A stretch of 64,000 nucleotides of DNA from the NCBI RefSeq assembly GCF_050003625.1, contig NC_134397.1:197181063-197245062 (forward strand). Direction: 5' to 3'. The notes under the pieces are model-generated. The model did no database searches. It worked only from the letters and a program-made list of their open reading frames with translations, and was not told the DNA's origin. This DNA is from Haematobia irritans (taxonomy: Eukaryota; Arthropoda; Insecta; Diptera; Muscidae). The first letter of the stretch is position 1, and each line of letters opens with the position of its first letter. The translations under genes were made by a program, and so were the position numbers. This document shows, piece by piece, positions 22,299 through 32,940 of this stretch.

Positions 22299-24538
22299 CC
22301 CTTTCACTACCGAAATAAACCTAATGTTAAAAACTTTAATTTTTCTTCTGTTTTTATACCCACTACCATAGAATGTTGACGGAGGTATAATAAGTTTGTA
22401 ATTCCGTTTGTAACACATCGAAATATCGATTTCCGACTATATAAAGTTTATATATTCTTGATCAGGGAGAAATTCTAAGACGATATAACGATGTCCGTCT
22501 GTCCGTTTGTCTGTCTGTCTGTTGTAATCACGCTACAGTCTTCAATAATGAAGCAATCGTGCTAAAATTTTGCACAAACTCGTCTTTTGTCTGCAGGCAG
22601 GTCAAGTTCGAAGATGGGCTATATCGGTCCAGGTTTTGATATAGTCCCCATATAAACCGACCTCCCGATTTGGGGTCTTGGGCTTATAGAAATCGTAGTT
22701 TTTATCTAATTTGCCTGAAATTTGAAATCTAGAGGTATTTTATGACCATAAAGACGTGTGCCAAAAATGGTGAGTATCGGTTCATGTTTTGGTATATCCC
22801 CCATATAGACCGATCTTCCGATTTTACTTCTTGGGCTTATAGAAACCGCAAATCAATTTACCTAAAATTGGAAATTGGTATTGTAGGACCACAAATACAT
22901 TTGCCAAAAATTGTGAGTATCGGTCCATATTTTGGTATAGCCGCCATATAGACCGATCTCCCGATTTTACTTCTTGGGCTTATAGAAACCGCAGTTTTTA
23001 TTCAATTTACCTGAAATTGGAAATCTAGAGGTATTGTAGGACAACCAATACGCGTGCCAAAAATTGTGAGTATCGGTCCATGTTTTGGTATGGTCCCCAT
23101 ATAAAACGTCCTCCCGATTTGGGGTCTTGGGCTTATAGAAACCATAGTTTTTATCCAATTTGTCTGAAATTAGAAATCTAGAGGTATTTTAGGGCCATAA
23201 AGAGGTGTGTCGAAAATGGCTCAATTTACCAGAAATTGGAAATCTAGAGGTATTGTAGGACGACAAATACGTGTGTCAAAAATTGTGAGTATCGGTCCAT
23301 ATTTTGGTATAGCCCCCATATAGACCGATCTCCCGATTTTACTTCTTGGGCTTATAGAAACCGCAGTTTTTATTCAATTTACCTGAAATTGGAAAGCTAG
23401 AGGTATTGTAGGACCACAAATATTTGTGCCAAAAATTGTGAGTATCGGTCCATGTTTTGGTATGGTCCCCATATAAAACGACCTCCCGATTTGGGGTCTT
23501 GGGCTTATAGAAACCGTAGTTTTTATCCAATTTGTCTGAAATTGGAAATCTAGAGGTATTTTCGGGTCATAAAGAGGTGTGCCGAAAACGGTGAGTATCG
23601 GTCCATATTTTGGTATAGCCCCCATAGGAACGATCTCCCGATTTAACTCCTTGGGTTTCTAGAAACCGAGGTTTTTATTTGATTTGCCTGAAATTGTAAA
23701 TATGCTGGTATTTTAGGCTCACAAAAACGTGTATCGGATAAAGTTTTTATCGGTCCATTTGGTAATGCCTCCATATAGACCGACTTCACTTCTTGAGGGT
23801 GTAGAAGGCGCACTGATCATGAAAATTGCTTGAAACTCAATGTACAATTTCCAGATTTTACTTCTACAGATTTAAGATTTCAAATCAAGACGTTATTTTA
23901 TAATTTTCTTGTACACTTAAATACAAGAGATGTTAATGATTCCTCTAAAACTCAAACAAAAATGGTTCTTATAAATCCAGAATCTGATATAGTCCTCAAA
24001 GGAAACCCTAATATTTGGTTCATGGTGCTGGGTATTTAAGATTCGGCCCGGCCGAACTTACTGCTGTATATACTTGTTACTAGTACTAACAGCATGTAAA
24101 AAAAAAATGTCATTTTAAGATCCTACCTCAATTATGTTACTTCAAGAGCTATATGAGCTTGTTCTGGAAACTTGATTCTTGATTTGTGACCAAATGGCCT
24201 TACGAAAAGAAGCGTTATTTGGCCTATAATATCCTTCAAAGTGTGAGAATACAAAAAAGAACCCGAAAAAGTATCAGCTATAGTTTTTGTATACATGTCC
24301 ATTTACTAGAGACATACAGTAGAAAAATTGTCTCAAATTTTCGTATTTTTCATTTATTGTTAAAAAAGTTTTTAAAAATATATTTTAATGCTCACCAATG
24401 TGGGAAATATTTATAGCTTATTTAGATTAAAGCCTCTACTTTAAAATAACATCGAAAAATAAATCGAATCTAAGTGGGAAAATAGAATTTGGTGTCTTTT
24501 TCGAATGTCCTTCTAAGTGGACATCGGTAGTGAAAGGG
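22299..24538. mobile_element. piggyBac-like non-autonomous element, TTAA target
   Basis: Flanked by TTAA on both sides (22295-22298, 24539-24542). The tips are CCCTTTCACTACCGA and its inverse TCGGTAGTGAAAGGG, a perfect 15-bp inverted repeat. TTAA duplication and CCC-type tips are the hallmark of piggyBac. No transposase is encoded. A family B composite (22355-24075) sits inside; the remaining element is about 520 bp. Confidence 0.8.
22355..24075 (-). mobile_element. Family B composite element
   Basis: In minus orientation: the 3' end at 22355 (atacccactaccatagaatg), TA-rich tract, gtccgtctgtccgtttgtct microsatellite near 22493-22520, then seven or eight units of about 143-154 bp ('cccatatagaccgatctccc', 'cttgggcttatagaaaccg', 'ggaaatctagaggtatt'). 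The hairpin end TTCGGCCCGGCCGAA lies near 24041-24056 and is followed by tatatacttgtt. Two units near 22967-23158 and 23339-23530 are almost identical, suggesting recent unit duplication. Confidence 0.8.
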
Positions 24539-24809
24539 TTAATTTGCCACTGACCAAATTAATCAACCCAAAACGATGCCCTTTATTGGAGCCTAATTGC
24601 CTTTCGTTTGAAAACATCAAAGGTCTTTTAAAATATAATCTTTGAACAAATTATATCAATCAGATTGGACCAAATTTTTGAGATCTTGAAATGGTTGGGA
24701 TAGAATGTAAATGTGTCTTGATTTCTTAATACTTGAGATTACTTCGAGATATATTATGTGTTCAATCCATATAAAAGAAATCGATTACCAGCATTATGGA
24801 TGGATCTTA
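24076..24809. other. piggyBac-like right arm and unassigned sequence
   Basis: 24076-24538 is the right arm of the piggyBac-like element, with no protein. 24543-24809 shows nothing recognisable. Confidence 0.4.
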
Positions 24810-25059
24810 CACCCTGAGAAGGAATATGATCACCTCAAACATGTTTCAAGAGCACCATGTTACTTTTTCACAGTGACCATGTAGCATTTTTGTTGCAAAA
24901 ATATTCTTTTCTCGTCAAACATAAAATGCTTTCCGAAATCAGATACATAATTTCCGAGAAAAGAACATGTTTTCAACAAACATGCTACATGTTTTCCATG
25001 AAAAAGTAACATTTTGCTCTTGGAACATGGTTGTGGTGATCATATTGCTTCTATGCGTG
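24810..25059. mobile_element. MITE P, copy 1 (long inverted repeats)
   Basis: A 250-bp element flanked by TA. CACCCTGAGAAGGAATATG on the left mirrors CATATTGCTTCTATGCGTG on the right, and the inverted similarity continues inward for about 100 bp (atgtttcaagagcaccatg / ttttgctcttggaacatgg). The whole element can fold into one hairpin. Non-coding. Confidence 0.85.
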
Positions 25060-25061
25060 TA

Positions 25062-25404
25062 TGCACGAACAGAAATACCAGAGATGCTCACTATGTGGCC
25101 CATGTATTCTAAAGGGTCCAAAGGCTCAAGGCAGTATATATATGGCAAGGCAGTGGAACTATCGTCACGAGGATTTTCTTATAAAAATTCAATGGTTCCA
25201 CTTATAGGTTTAGCTTCCCACGATCTAGCATATAGCCAATAAATATCTATGATATATTTTTATACCCTCCACCATAAAGCCGGTATTATGTTCGCCTTTC
25301 GTGGTATCTTTATTAAAATAGTGCGATTAAAAGCACGTAATTTATCTCAGTTGATACGCATTGTCTTCTTTTCTAAGGAACGAAATATTAAACCACTAAA
25401 TATT
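25062..25404. other. Unassigned stretch with a family A end scrap
   Basis: Near 25258-25277 'tttttataccctccaccata' is a family A end. The rest is unassigned; part of it may be decayed Penelope-like sequence upstream of the readable fragment. Confidence 0.35.
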
Positions 25405-25508
25405 CATATGACAAGACATATGAACAATTAAAAGGAATGCCAATGGGATCTCCATCATCTCCAATAATTACTGGCATCATCATGGAAGAGCTATTAGACG
25501 TTTCCTAA
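25405..25508 (+). pseudogene. Penelope-like element, reverse transcriptase fragment 1
   Basis: Plus-strand translation gives YDKTYEQLKGMPMGSPSSP followed by IITGIIMEELLDVS and a stop. The GMPMGSPxSP...MEEL signature is the conserved reverse transcriptase motif upstream of YVDD in Penelope-like elements. The frame ends just before MITE P copy 2. The remaining downstream part is at 27585-27893. Confidence 0.7.
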
Positions 25509-25516
25509 GCAATATA

Positions 25517-25766
25517 CTCCCTGAGAAGGAATATGATCACCTCAAATATGTTTCAAGAGCACCATGTTACTTTTTCACAGTGACCATGTAGCATTTTTGT
25601 CGCAAAAATATTCTTTTCTCGTCAAACATAACATGCTTTCTGAAATCAGATACATAATTTCCGAGAAAAGAACATGGCTTCGACAAACATGCTACATGTT
25701 TTTCGTGAAACAGTAACATTTTGCTCTTGGAACATGGTTGATGTGATCATATTCCTTCTTTGCGTG
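25517..25766. mobile_element. MITE P, copy 2
   Basis: The same length and structure as 24810-25059, about 450 bp away in direct orientation, with roughly ten base differences by eye. The left flank is TA; the right flank TA appears mutated to TG. It interrupts the Penelope-like fragment. Confidence 0.82.
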
Positions 25767-27013
25767 TGCCGAAACCTACACTGTTAGAAACATATGTTTT
25801 TCATATGTTCCGATATAAACAAAATGTGTTTCGGGCACGATTTTAAACCACAATATATTTAAGTGCGAACATGTAATTTTCCTAAACTAACACTAAATGT
25901 TTGGGACATCTATGTTAATATGTTAGAATATATTATGTTTGGGGCATGAATGTTTCATAAAAATCATATGTGTGAATACAAACATATATAAATTTACAAA
26001 TTTCAACTAAACATACATATATTGTGATATTTTATTCAAAGCGACAGAGAGAATATAGAGAGAAATAGAGATGGAAACCGGGAGAGTTGACGATAAATAT
26101 CAATATAACACAGCAAAAGAGTCAAAAGAGAACAATTTCTGTGAAACCGCTTGTATGTTGTTTCGGAAAACTGTTTTATGATAAGGCCAAAAATTTGATA
26201 TGTTTAAGTCTAAATATTATTTAATTTGAATAAAAGAATATACATTCTGAACCAAGAGAATAGACATTTGAAAAACAAACAGCTTATGTTTTCGCCTTGA
26301 GAGCAGCATTTTATGTATGTGTGGACATGTGTTTTGTTTATCATTTTGGCATTATTTTTTTCTTGGTTCGTTAAAAGAAATCAGGGGTCTTCATAAAAAT
26401 AACGAAAGGGCACTATACTCTTTTTAGAGTTGGGACGGTAAAATGAAATAAGGAGGAAAATTCAATATTTTCAATTACACAGTAAAATGTAAAAAAACAA
26501 AGTTTAGTTTCTCTTTATTAAAAAGTAGTCCACGAGGAGTTGACGGACACCATCAAATATAAAAGCGGGCATTAAGTTCGACTTTTACAGCTAAAACAAT
26601 TTAAAAAGTTTATTTTCTTTAAAATGAATTATTAAAGAAAAATAAAAGGAATTTTAGAGCGATGGTGTTAAATGCTAGTAAAAAACTGTTCACTCCTAAA
26701 TAAATTTATGTTTATATTATAAAATTATGTATGTATGTTTATACTCGACTCCACGTTCTTCTTTTGTTAGTTTTTGAATTCCTTCCAAATTTTAAAGTTT
26801 TGTACAAAAACAGTTTTTTATTACAAGATTGTTATTTTTGCAATAAAAAATAATATTTTATCCAAAAATCATTCAATTTCGTTTATATCAAGCACTGTTA
26901 CTGACTATAAATCTTTAATAACGCACATTTCGATGTTTCATTTAAAAAAATTAATATAGTATAAATATAAATGTGTAAATTAAAAAAAAAAACAAAAAAA
27001 ACAAAAAAAATGT

Positions 27014-27090
27014 TCGGTCGGAGCAGGGATTGAACCCACGACCCTTTGCATGCAAGGCAGACATGCTAACCACTGCTCCACGTGGCAAAC
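27014..27090 (-). repeat. tRNA-like unit (head type 1) in element E
   Basis: Minus strand: GCCACGTGGAGCAGTGG, TTAGCATG, and B-box-like GGGTTCAATCCC. It is similar to the head of the SINE family. The anticodon arm is self-complementary in an unusual way (CCTTGCATGCAAAGG), so function as a tRNA is unlikely. Confidence 0.55.
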
Positions 27091-27195
27091 AAATGTATGT
27101 TTCTGTTAAATAATGTTATGTTTGCATGGGCTCGTGGGCGCTGCAAACTATGCTATATAAATGTAATTTAAAACGATAATTATCTACTGGTGACT

Positions 27196-27275
27196 ATAAC
27201 AGCTACGTAGCCCAGTGGATAGTGTGTTGGCTTACAAACTGTATGGTCCTCGGTTCGATTCTCCGTGCAGGCGAA
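27196..27275 (+). repeat. tRNA-like unit (head type 2) in element E
   Basis: Plus strand: acgtagcccagtggatagtg (A-box-like TAGCCCAGTGG), gttggcttacaaactg, and ggttcgattctcc (B-box-like). It faces away from the unit at 27014-27090. Stems pair poorly, so it is called tRNA-derived. Confidence 0.55.
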
Positions 27276-27584
27276 AGGTAAAATTTAAAAAATTTATAAA
27301 AGTGAATAATTTCTTCAACATTATTTGTATTACAGAGAAAGGTGCCAATAACTAAAAAATTTCGTGGAAGTGAAAATTACGAGTATGTTAGGGAATGAGC
27401 ACAATCGTGTTTGGGAAAAATTCTTCCAAGCATATAATTTTTTTGGCTCAAAATGCTTCCAAACATATAATATGTTCACATAAAACAAACATATTAATGT
27501 TTCGGCAGTATGCAATAATATATGTGCTTCCTGCAAAATATGTTTGGAACATATGTTAAAGAAGCGATTTTTTTTGAGGGTGTA

Positions 27585-27893
27585 GAATTGTAGCATAATA
27601 TGTTGACGACATCTATGTGATAATAAAGAAACCAGACGTGGAAAGGACTATTGACGCATTAAACTCATTCCACAGTCAAATACAATTTACAATGGAATTA
27701 GAAAAGGATAACAAACTGTCATATTTAGACTGCAACATACTGAGAGATGATAATTGTTTGAGGCTGAATTGGTATCAAAAACCAACAGCTACTGGAAGAC
27801 TTATAAATTGTAATTCAAAACACAATAAACGTATAATCCATATAACATCAATTATTTTATAGATCGGGTTCTAAGGATAAGTGATGCAGAATT
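27585..27893 (+). pseudogene. Penelope-like element, reverse transcriptase fragment 2 (YVDD)
   Basis: Reads YVDDIYVIIKKPDVERTI, then IQFTMELEKDNKLSYLDCNI, then after a frameshift near 27840 YNINYFIDRVLRISDAEFHK. YVDD is the catalytic reverse transcriptase motif. The FTMELE...LSYLD and RVLRISD segments are typical of Penelope-like RT downstream sequence. A stop lies just before YVDD. The GIY-YIG endonuclease domain expected further downstream is not found; the 29-bp array begins instead. Confidence 0.75.
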
Positions 27894-27896
27894 TCA

Positions 27897-28494
27897 CAAA
27901 TCTACCAAACAAATATTTCTATAGAAAATTTTGTCAAAATTGTATTCCTGTAGAAAATTTTGTCAAAACTCATTCCTATAGAAAATTTTGACAAAATGTT
28001 ATTTCTATAGAAAATTTTGTCAAAATTTTATTTCTATAGAAAATTTTGTCAAAATTCCCGTAGAAAATTCCTTCAAAATTTTATTTATATAGAAAATTTT
28101 GTCAAAATTTTATTTCTATAGAAATTTTTGTCAAAATTTTATTTCTATAGAAAATTTGTCAAAATTTTATTTCTATAGAACATTTTGTCAAAATTTTATT
28201 TCTATAGAAAATTTTGTCAAAATTTTATTTCTGTAAAATTTTATTTCTATAGAAAATTTTGTCAAAATTTTATTTCTGTAAAATTATATTTCTATAGAAA
28301 ATTTTGTAAAAAAATTTATTTCTATAGAAAACTTTGCCCAAAATTTTTTTTCTCTAGAAAATTTTATTTATGTAGAAAATTTTCTCAAAAATTTTATTTC
28401 TATAGAAAATTTTCTCAAATTTTTTTTTCTGCAAAATTTTTTCTCAAAATTTTATTTCTATAGAAAATTTTTCAAAATTTTATTTCTATGTTGT
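27897..28494 (-). repeat. 29-bp tandem array (outermost layer of the nest)
   Basis: About 20 units in the ttttatttctatagaaaattttgtcaaaa orientation (shown here by its core TTTCTATAGAAAATTTTG). It is interrupted at 28494 by a Jockey-like retroelement and continues at 34185-34385. Confidence 0.88.
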
Positions 28495-28739
28495 TGTGTT
28501 GTAACAGTTTTTAATGTAGTTTCATCCATTTTGTTCTATGCTTGTGTAGTTCAACTAGTAGCCAGATCAAGGAACTATGAGACAAGGATGGGATGTGTCC
28601 AGAGTGATCTGGTGGTGAGACGGGTAGGCTTATCTGGGCAAGCGAAAAGGTGGCCCTTAATTACAGATGGGACACACGTCAGCTACGCTGCTATTAATCA
28701 CTGATAAGTAGGAATTGAGGCGGCTACACTTGCCTGATC

Positions 28740-29200
28740 TTAGTTGGGCCAAAACTGCCGTGGGAGGTCTCCCTCCTCCGGTGCTATGGGCTGCGGTCGG
28801 ACTCCGAGAACAGGATTAACCTTGTAGCTACTCACCGCTTCAGCTACAGTATCCTCATGAATCCAGTTCAGACCTGTCTGGTATGCTGCCTGATCTGGAG
28901 GATCTCTTTTGCAACGCTGGATCTCGTGCTCTAGAAGGTGAAGATCAACCCTTACATTCCTGGGTGGAGGTTGTCTATCCACAAAATGGTGATTTGGATG
29001 ACAACAACGATTGCAACCCAAGAGGTACTGCTTTGACAACATGTAATTGTGTCGACGCACTGCTATGATCTTGGTCTCGGCATAAATGTGATCCAGGGGT
29101 GTACTGCGGAGACATCCTGATGCAGTTCTAAGAGCAGCGTTCTGACAGGTCTGTATTCCACTGCGTGTCGCTCGTTTGGGGTGACCACACTGGCGCTGCA
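28740..29200 (-). pseudogene. Jockey-like ORF2 C-terminal region
   Basis: Minus-strand translation: GIQTCQNAALRTASGCLRS, PLDHIYAETKI, RRHNYMLSKQYLLGC, QPPPRNVRVDLHLLEHEI, VNPVLGVRPQPIAPEEGDLP. Beyond 28740, after a frameshift, come LRSG.CSRLNSYLSVINSS and ADVCPICN. The same region is present at 13845-14345. It follows the reverse transcriptase in Jockey-clade proteins. Truncated by the mariner at 29201. Confidence 0.75.
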
Positions 29201-29269
29201 TAACAGGTTGGCTGATAAGTCCCCGGTCTAACAAAGAAAAACACATTTTTTTGTCAAAATTCGTGTTTA

Positions 29270-29548
29270 TTATTCAACATAGTTCCCTTCAAGAGCGATA
29301 CAACGATTATAACGACCTTCCAATTTTTTGATACCATTTTTGTAGTACTCCTTCGGTTTTGCCTCAAAATAGGCCTCAGTTTCGGCGATCACCGAACCAA
29401 ATTTTTTCCCTGCGAGCATCCTTTTTAGGTCTGAGAACAAGAAAAAGTCGCTAGGGGCCAGATCTGGAGAATACGGTGGGTGGGGAAGCAATTCAAAGTC
29501 CAATTCATGAATTTTTGCCATCGTTCTCAATGACTTGTGGCACGGTGC
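29270..29548 (-). pseudogene. mariner transposase, C-terminal block
   Basis: Reads from APCHKSLRTMAKIHEL to the stop after CIALEGNYVE. The third catalytic Asp is in PPYSPDLAPSDFFLF. About three codons seem missing in GKKFG-SVIAETEAYF relative to the subfamily. The block begins directly at the insertion junction, one residue after where the second catalytic Asp and its Asn should be. Confidence 0.88.
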
Positions 29549-30365
29549 TTTTTATACCCTCCACCATAGGATGGGGGTATATTAACTTTGTCATTCCGTT
29601 TGTAACACTTCGAAATATTGCTCTAAGACCCCATAAAGTATATATATTCTGGGTCGTGGTGAAATTCTGAGTCGATCTGAGCATGTCCGTCCGTCCGTCC
29701 GTCCGTCTGTTGAAATCACGCTAACTTCCGAACGAAACAAGCTATCGACTTGAAACTTGGCACAAGTAGTTGTTATTGATGTAGGTCGGATGGTATTGCA
29801 AGTGGGCCATATCGGTCCACCTTTACGTATAGCCCCCATATAAACGGACCCCAAAATTTGGCTTGCGATTGCTCTAAGAGAAGCAAATTTCATCCGATCC
29901 GGCTGAAATTTGGTACATGGTGTTAGTATATGGTCTCTAATAACCATGCAAAAATTGGTCCATATCGGTCCACTTTTACGTATAGCCCCCATATAAACGG
30001 ACCCCAAAATTTGGCTTGCGATTACTCTAAAAGATGCAAATTTCATCCGATCAGGCTGAAATTTGGTACTTGGTGTTAGTATGTGGTCTCTAACTACCAT
30101 GCAAAAATTTGTTCATTTCGGTCCACTTTTACGTATAGCCCCCATATAAACGGACCCCCAAATTTGGCTTGCGATTGCTCTAAGAGAAGCAAATTTCATC
30201 CGATCCGGCTGAAATTTGGTACATGGTGTTAGTATATGGTCTTTAACAACCATGCAAAAATTGGTCCATATCGGTCCACTTTTACGTATAGCCTCCATAT
30301 AAACGGACCCCAAAATTTGGCTTGCGATTACTCTAAAAGATGCAAATTTCATCTTTTAGAGTAAT

Positions 30366-31030
30366 TTCGGAAAGTCCAATTTTGGGCAACTTTTTCGAGC
30401 ATTTCGGCCGGAATAGCCCGAATTTCTTCGGAAATGTTGTCTTCCAAAGCTGGAATAGTTGCTGGCTTATTTCTGTAGACTTTAGACTTGACGTAGCCCC
30501 ACAAAAAATAGTCTAAAGGCGTCAAATCGCATGATCTTGGTGGCCAACTTACCGGTCCATTTCTTGAGATGAATTGTTCTCCGAAGTTTTCCCTCAAAAT
30601 GGCCATAGAATCGCGAGCTGTGTGGCATGTAGCGCCATCTTGTTGAAACCACATGTCAACCAAGTTCAGTTCTTCCATTTTTGGCAACAAAAAGTTTGTT
30701 AGCATCGAACGATAGCGATCGCCATTCACCGTAACGTTGCGTCCAACAGCATCTTTGAAAAAATACGGTCCAATGATTCCACCAGCGTACAAACCACACC
30801 AAACAGTGCATTTTTCGGGATGCATGGGCAGTTCTTGAACGGCTTCTGGTTGCTCTTCACTCCAAATGCGGCAATTTTGCTTATTTACGTAGCCATTCAA
30901 CCAGAAATGAGCCTCATCGCTGAACAAAATTTGTCGATAAAAAAGCGCGAAACACATTTCGAAACGAACACTGATTTTGGTAATAAAATTCAATGATTTG
31001 CAAGCGTTGCTCGTTAGTAAGTCTATTCAT
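30366..31030 (-). pseudogene. DD41D transposase copy 2, both termini damaged
   Basis: The start at 31030 reads MNRLTNEQRLQIIEFYYQNQ and continues CSFRNVFRA before a deletion junction near 30950, then LFYRQILFSDEAHFW onward in a shifted frame. Catalytic motifs SDEAHFW, FQQDGATCHTA and LTPLDYFLWG are intact. The tail stops at KVAQNW instead of the full ending. The deletion endpoints differ from those in copy 1, so the two internal deletions arose separately or one was extended. Confidence 0.82.
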
Positions 31031-31143
31031 GATGAAATGTCAAAGCATACTGAGCATATTTCTCTTTGACACCATGTCTGAAATCCCACGTGATCTGTCA
31101 AATACTAATGCATGAAAATCCTAACCTCAAAAGAATAACCCTT
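30366..31143 (-). mobile_element. Tc1/mariner DD41D element, copy 2 (one end lost)
   Basis: Near-identical to 16469-17402 from 'ccaattttgggcaac' rightward to the tip (...cctcaaaagaataaccctt, TA at 31144-31145). The opposite tip and transposase tail are missing and replaced by family A array through a short palindrome (30327-30365). It lies against element E sequence, into which it probably inserted. Confidence 0.82.
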
Positions 31144-31977
31144 TATGTTAGAACATATTATGTTTGGGACATAAAATGTTTGTAAATATAATATGCTTGG
31201 ATGCCAACATATATTAATTTAGAAGTAGTCTATAAACGTATATGTGTTTAGTAGCTTGGAGCGCTATTTAACGGAGCGATATTGAATTAAGTTGGTGGTT
31301 GTTGCTTGTTATTACAAAATTAACATTTTATTTTTCCTTGGGCAATTGATCAGCTACTTCTTTGATCCTTACAAACTGTGTGGTCCGCTGTTCGAATCCC
31401 CGTCCGGCAAAAGGTAAAATTAAAATAAAAAAAAATCATACAATTGAATAATTTCTTCTACAATGTTTGTATTACAGAAAAAGGTGCTAAGAACAAAAAA
31501 ATCTCGTGGAAGTGAGAAAGATGTGGGGGAATATACAATTGGGCAGAAACAAAATTTTGAGCATTCAGGACGAAAACCTATGTTGTTAGCACCTATATTA
31601 CCTGTTTATTTTCATAATTCATTATGATTGTAAATATATAAATAAATAAATAAAATTTTGAGCACAATATTGTTTGGGAGAATTTTTTTAAGCATATAAT
31701 ATTTTTGGGTGCAAAATGCTTCCAAACATATTATATGTTCACATAATAACATATTGTTTTTTGGAAGACAACATTATTGAATTTGGATGCAAAAATACAA
31801 AATGTTTGGAACTTAGACTACCCAAACATATATTGTTTAGACCAATATGCTTTCAAACATATTATATATTGGAAGAGATCAAACATATAAATGTTTGGGA
31901 AATACCCAAAAATGTATATGCTTGAAGCAAAATATGTTTGGGAGTATATGTTACAGAAGCGATTTTTTATGAGCGTG
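31144..31977. mobile_element. Element E, copy 3 (left part lost)
   Basis: Contains 'ttagaacatattatgtttgg', a truncated type 2 tRNA-like unit (31366-31410, ctgttcgaatccccg), 'aataatttcttctac', AAACATAT motifs and the right tip gattttttatgagcgtg-TA. Its left end was replaced by the DD41D element and array. Confidence 0.7.
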
Positions 31978-32569
31978 TATATGGTCTCTAACAACCATGC
32001 AAAAATTGGTCCACATCGGTCCATAATTATATAGCCCCAATATAAACCGATCCCCAGATTTGGCTTGCGGATCCTCTAAGAGAAGCAAATTTCATCCGAT
32101 CCGGCTGAAATTTGGTACGTGGTGTTAGTATATGGTCTCTAACAACCATGCAAAAATGGTCCATATCGGTCCATAATTATATATAGACCCCATATAAACC
32201 GATTCCCAGATTTGGTTTGCGGATCCTCTAAGAGAAGCAAATTTCATCCGATCCGGCTGAAATTTGGTACATGGTATTAGTATATAGTCTCTAAGAACCA
32301 TTCAAAAATTGGTCCATATCAGTCCATAATTATATATAGCCCCTATATAAACCGATCCCCAGATTTGAATTCCGCAGCCACTTGGACGAGCAAAATTCGT
32401 CCGATCCGGTTAAAATTTGCAACGTGGTGATAATATATGGCCGCTAACAACTATGTCAAAATTGGTCCATATCGGTCTACAGTTATATATAGCCGATCCC
32501 CAATCACACAAAAATTGGTCCATATCGGTTCATAATCATGCTTGCCACTCGAGCAAAAATAATCTAGCA

Positions 32570-32940
32570 AAATTTTTTTTCTATAGAAAATTTGGTCAAA
32601 ATTGTATTTCTATAGAAAATTTTGTCGAAATTGTATTCCTGTAGAAAATTTAGTCAAATTTTATTTCTATAGAAAACTTTGACAAAATTTTATTTCTATA
32701 GAAAATGTTGTCAAAATTTTAGTTCTATAGAGAATGTTGTCAAAATTTTAAATCTTTTGAAAATTTTGTAAAAATTTTATTTCTATAGAAAATTTTGTCA
32801 AAATGTTATTTCTATAGAAAATTTTGTTAAAATCGTATTTCTATAGAAAATTTTGTCCAAATTTTACTTCTATAGAAAATGTTGTCAAAGTTTTATTTTG
32901 TCAAAATTTTATTTCTATAGAAAATTTTGTCAAACTTAAT
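32570..32940 (-). repeat. 29-bp tandem array
   Basis: About twelve units (tttctatagaaaattttgtc). The sequence just left, 'catgcttgccactcgagc' and 'aataatctagcaaaa', matches the proposed end of the array-bearing element (see 56080-56170). Confidence 0.85.

Larger units (their letters stand above)
25779..27582. mobile_element. Element E, full length, TA target
   Basis: 1804 bp flanked by TA (25777-25778, 27583-27584). Left tip CACTGTTAGAAACATATG, right tip tttttttgagggtg; the tips agree only in the first three bases or so. Removing it restores the Penelope-like frame (PKPRIVA, stop, YVDDIY), so the insertion site is exact. Many AAACATAT/ATATGTTT motifs lie near both ends. The interior carries two opposed tRNA-like units. 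No transposase is encoded. Partial copies: 19196-19740, 31144-31977, and inverted 52573-53796. Confidence 0.78.

Noticed and set aside
27196..27275. Functional tRNA gene
   Set aside because: A-box and B-box-like motifs are present but the stems do not pair well, and the sequence recurs inside mobile element E.
27897..28494. CRISPR-like array of short repeats
   Set aside because: The repeats are contiguous and 29 bp with no unique spacers; it is a tandem satellite in a eukaryotic genome.
29591..30100. 169-codon open frame of repeated MVVRDHILTP-type words
   Set aside because: It is a reading of the family A 152-bp unit array and its 3' end; the same words appear wherever the array occurs.
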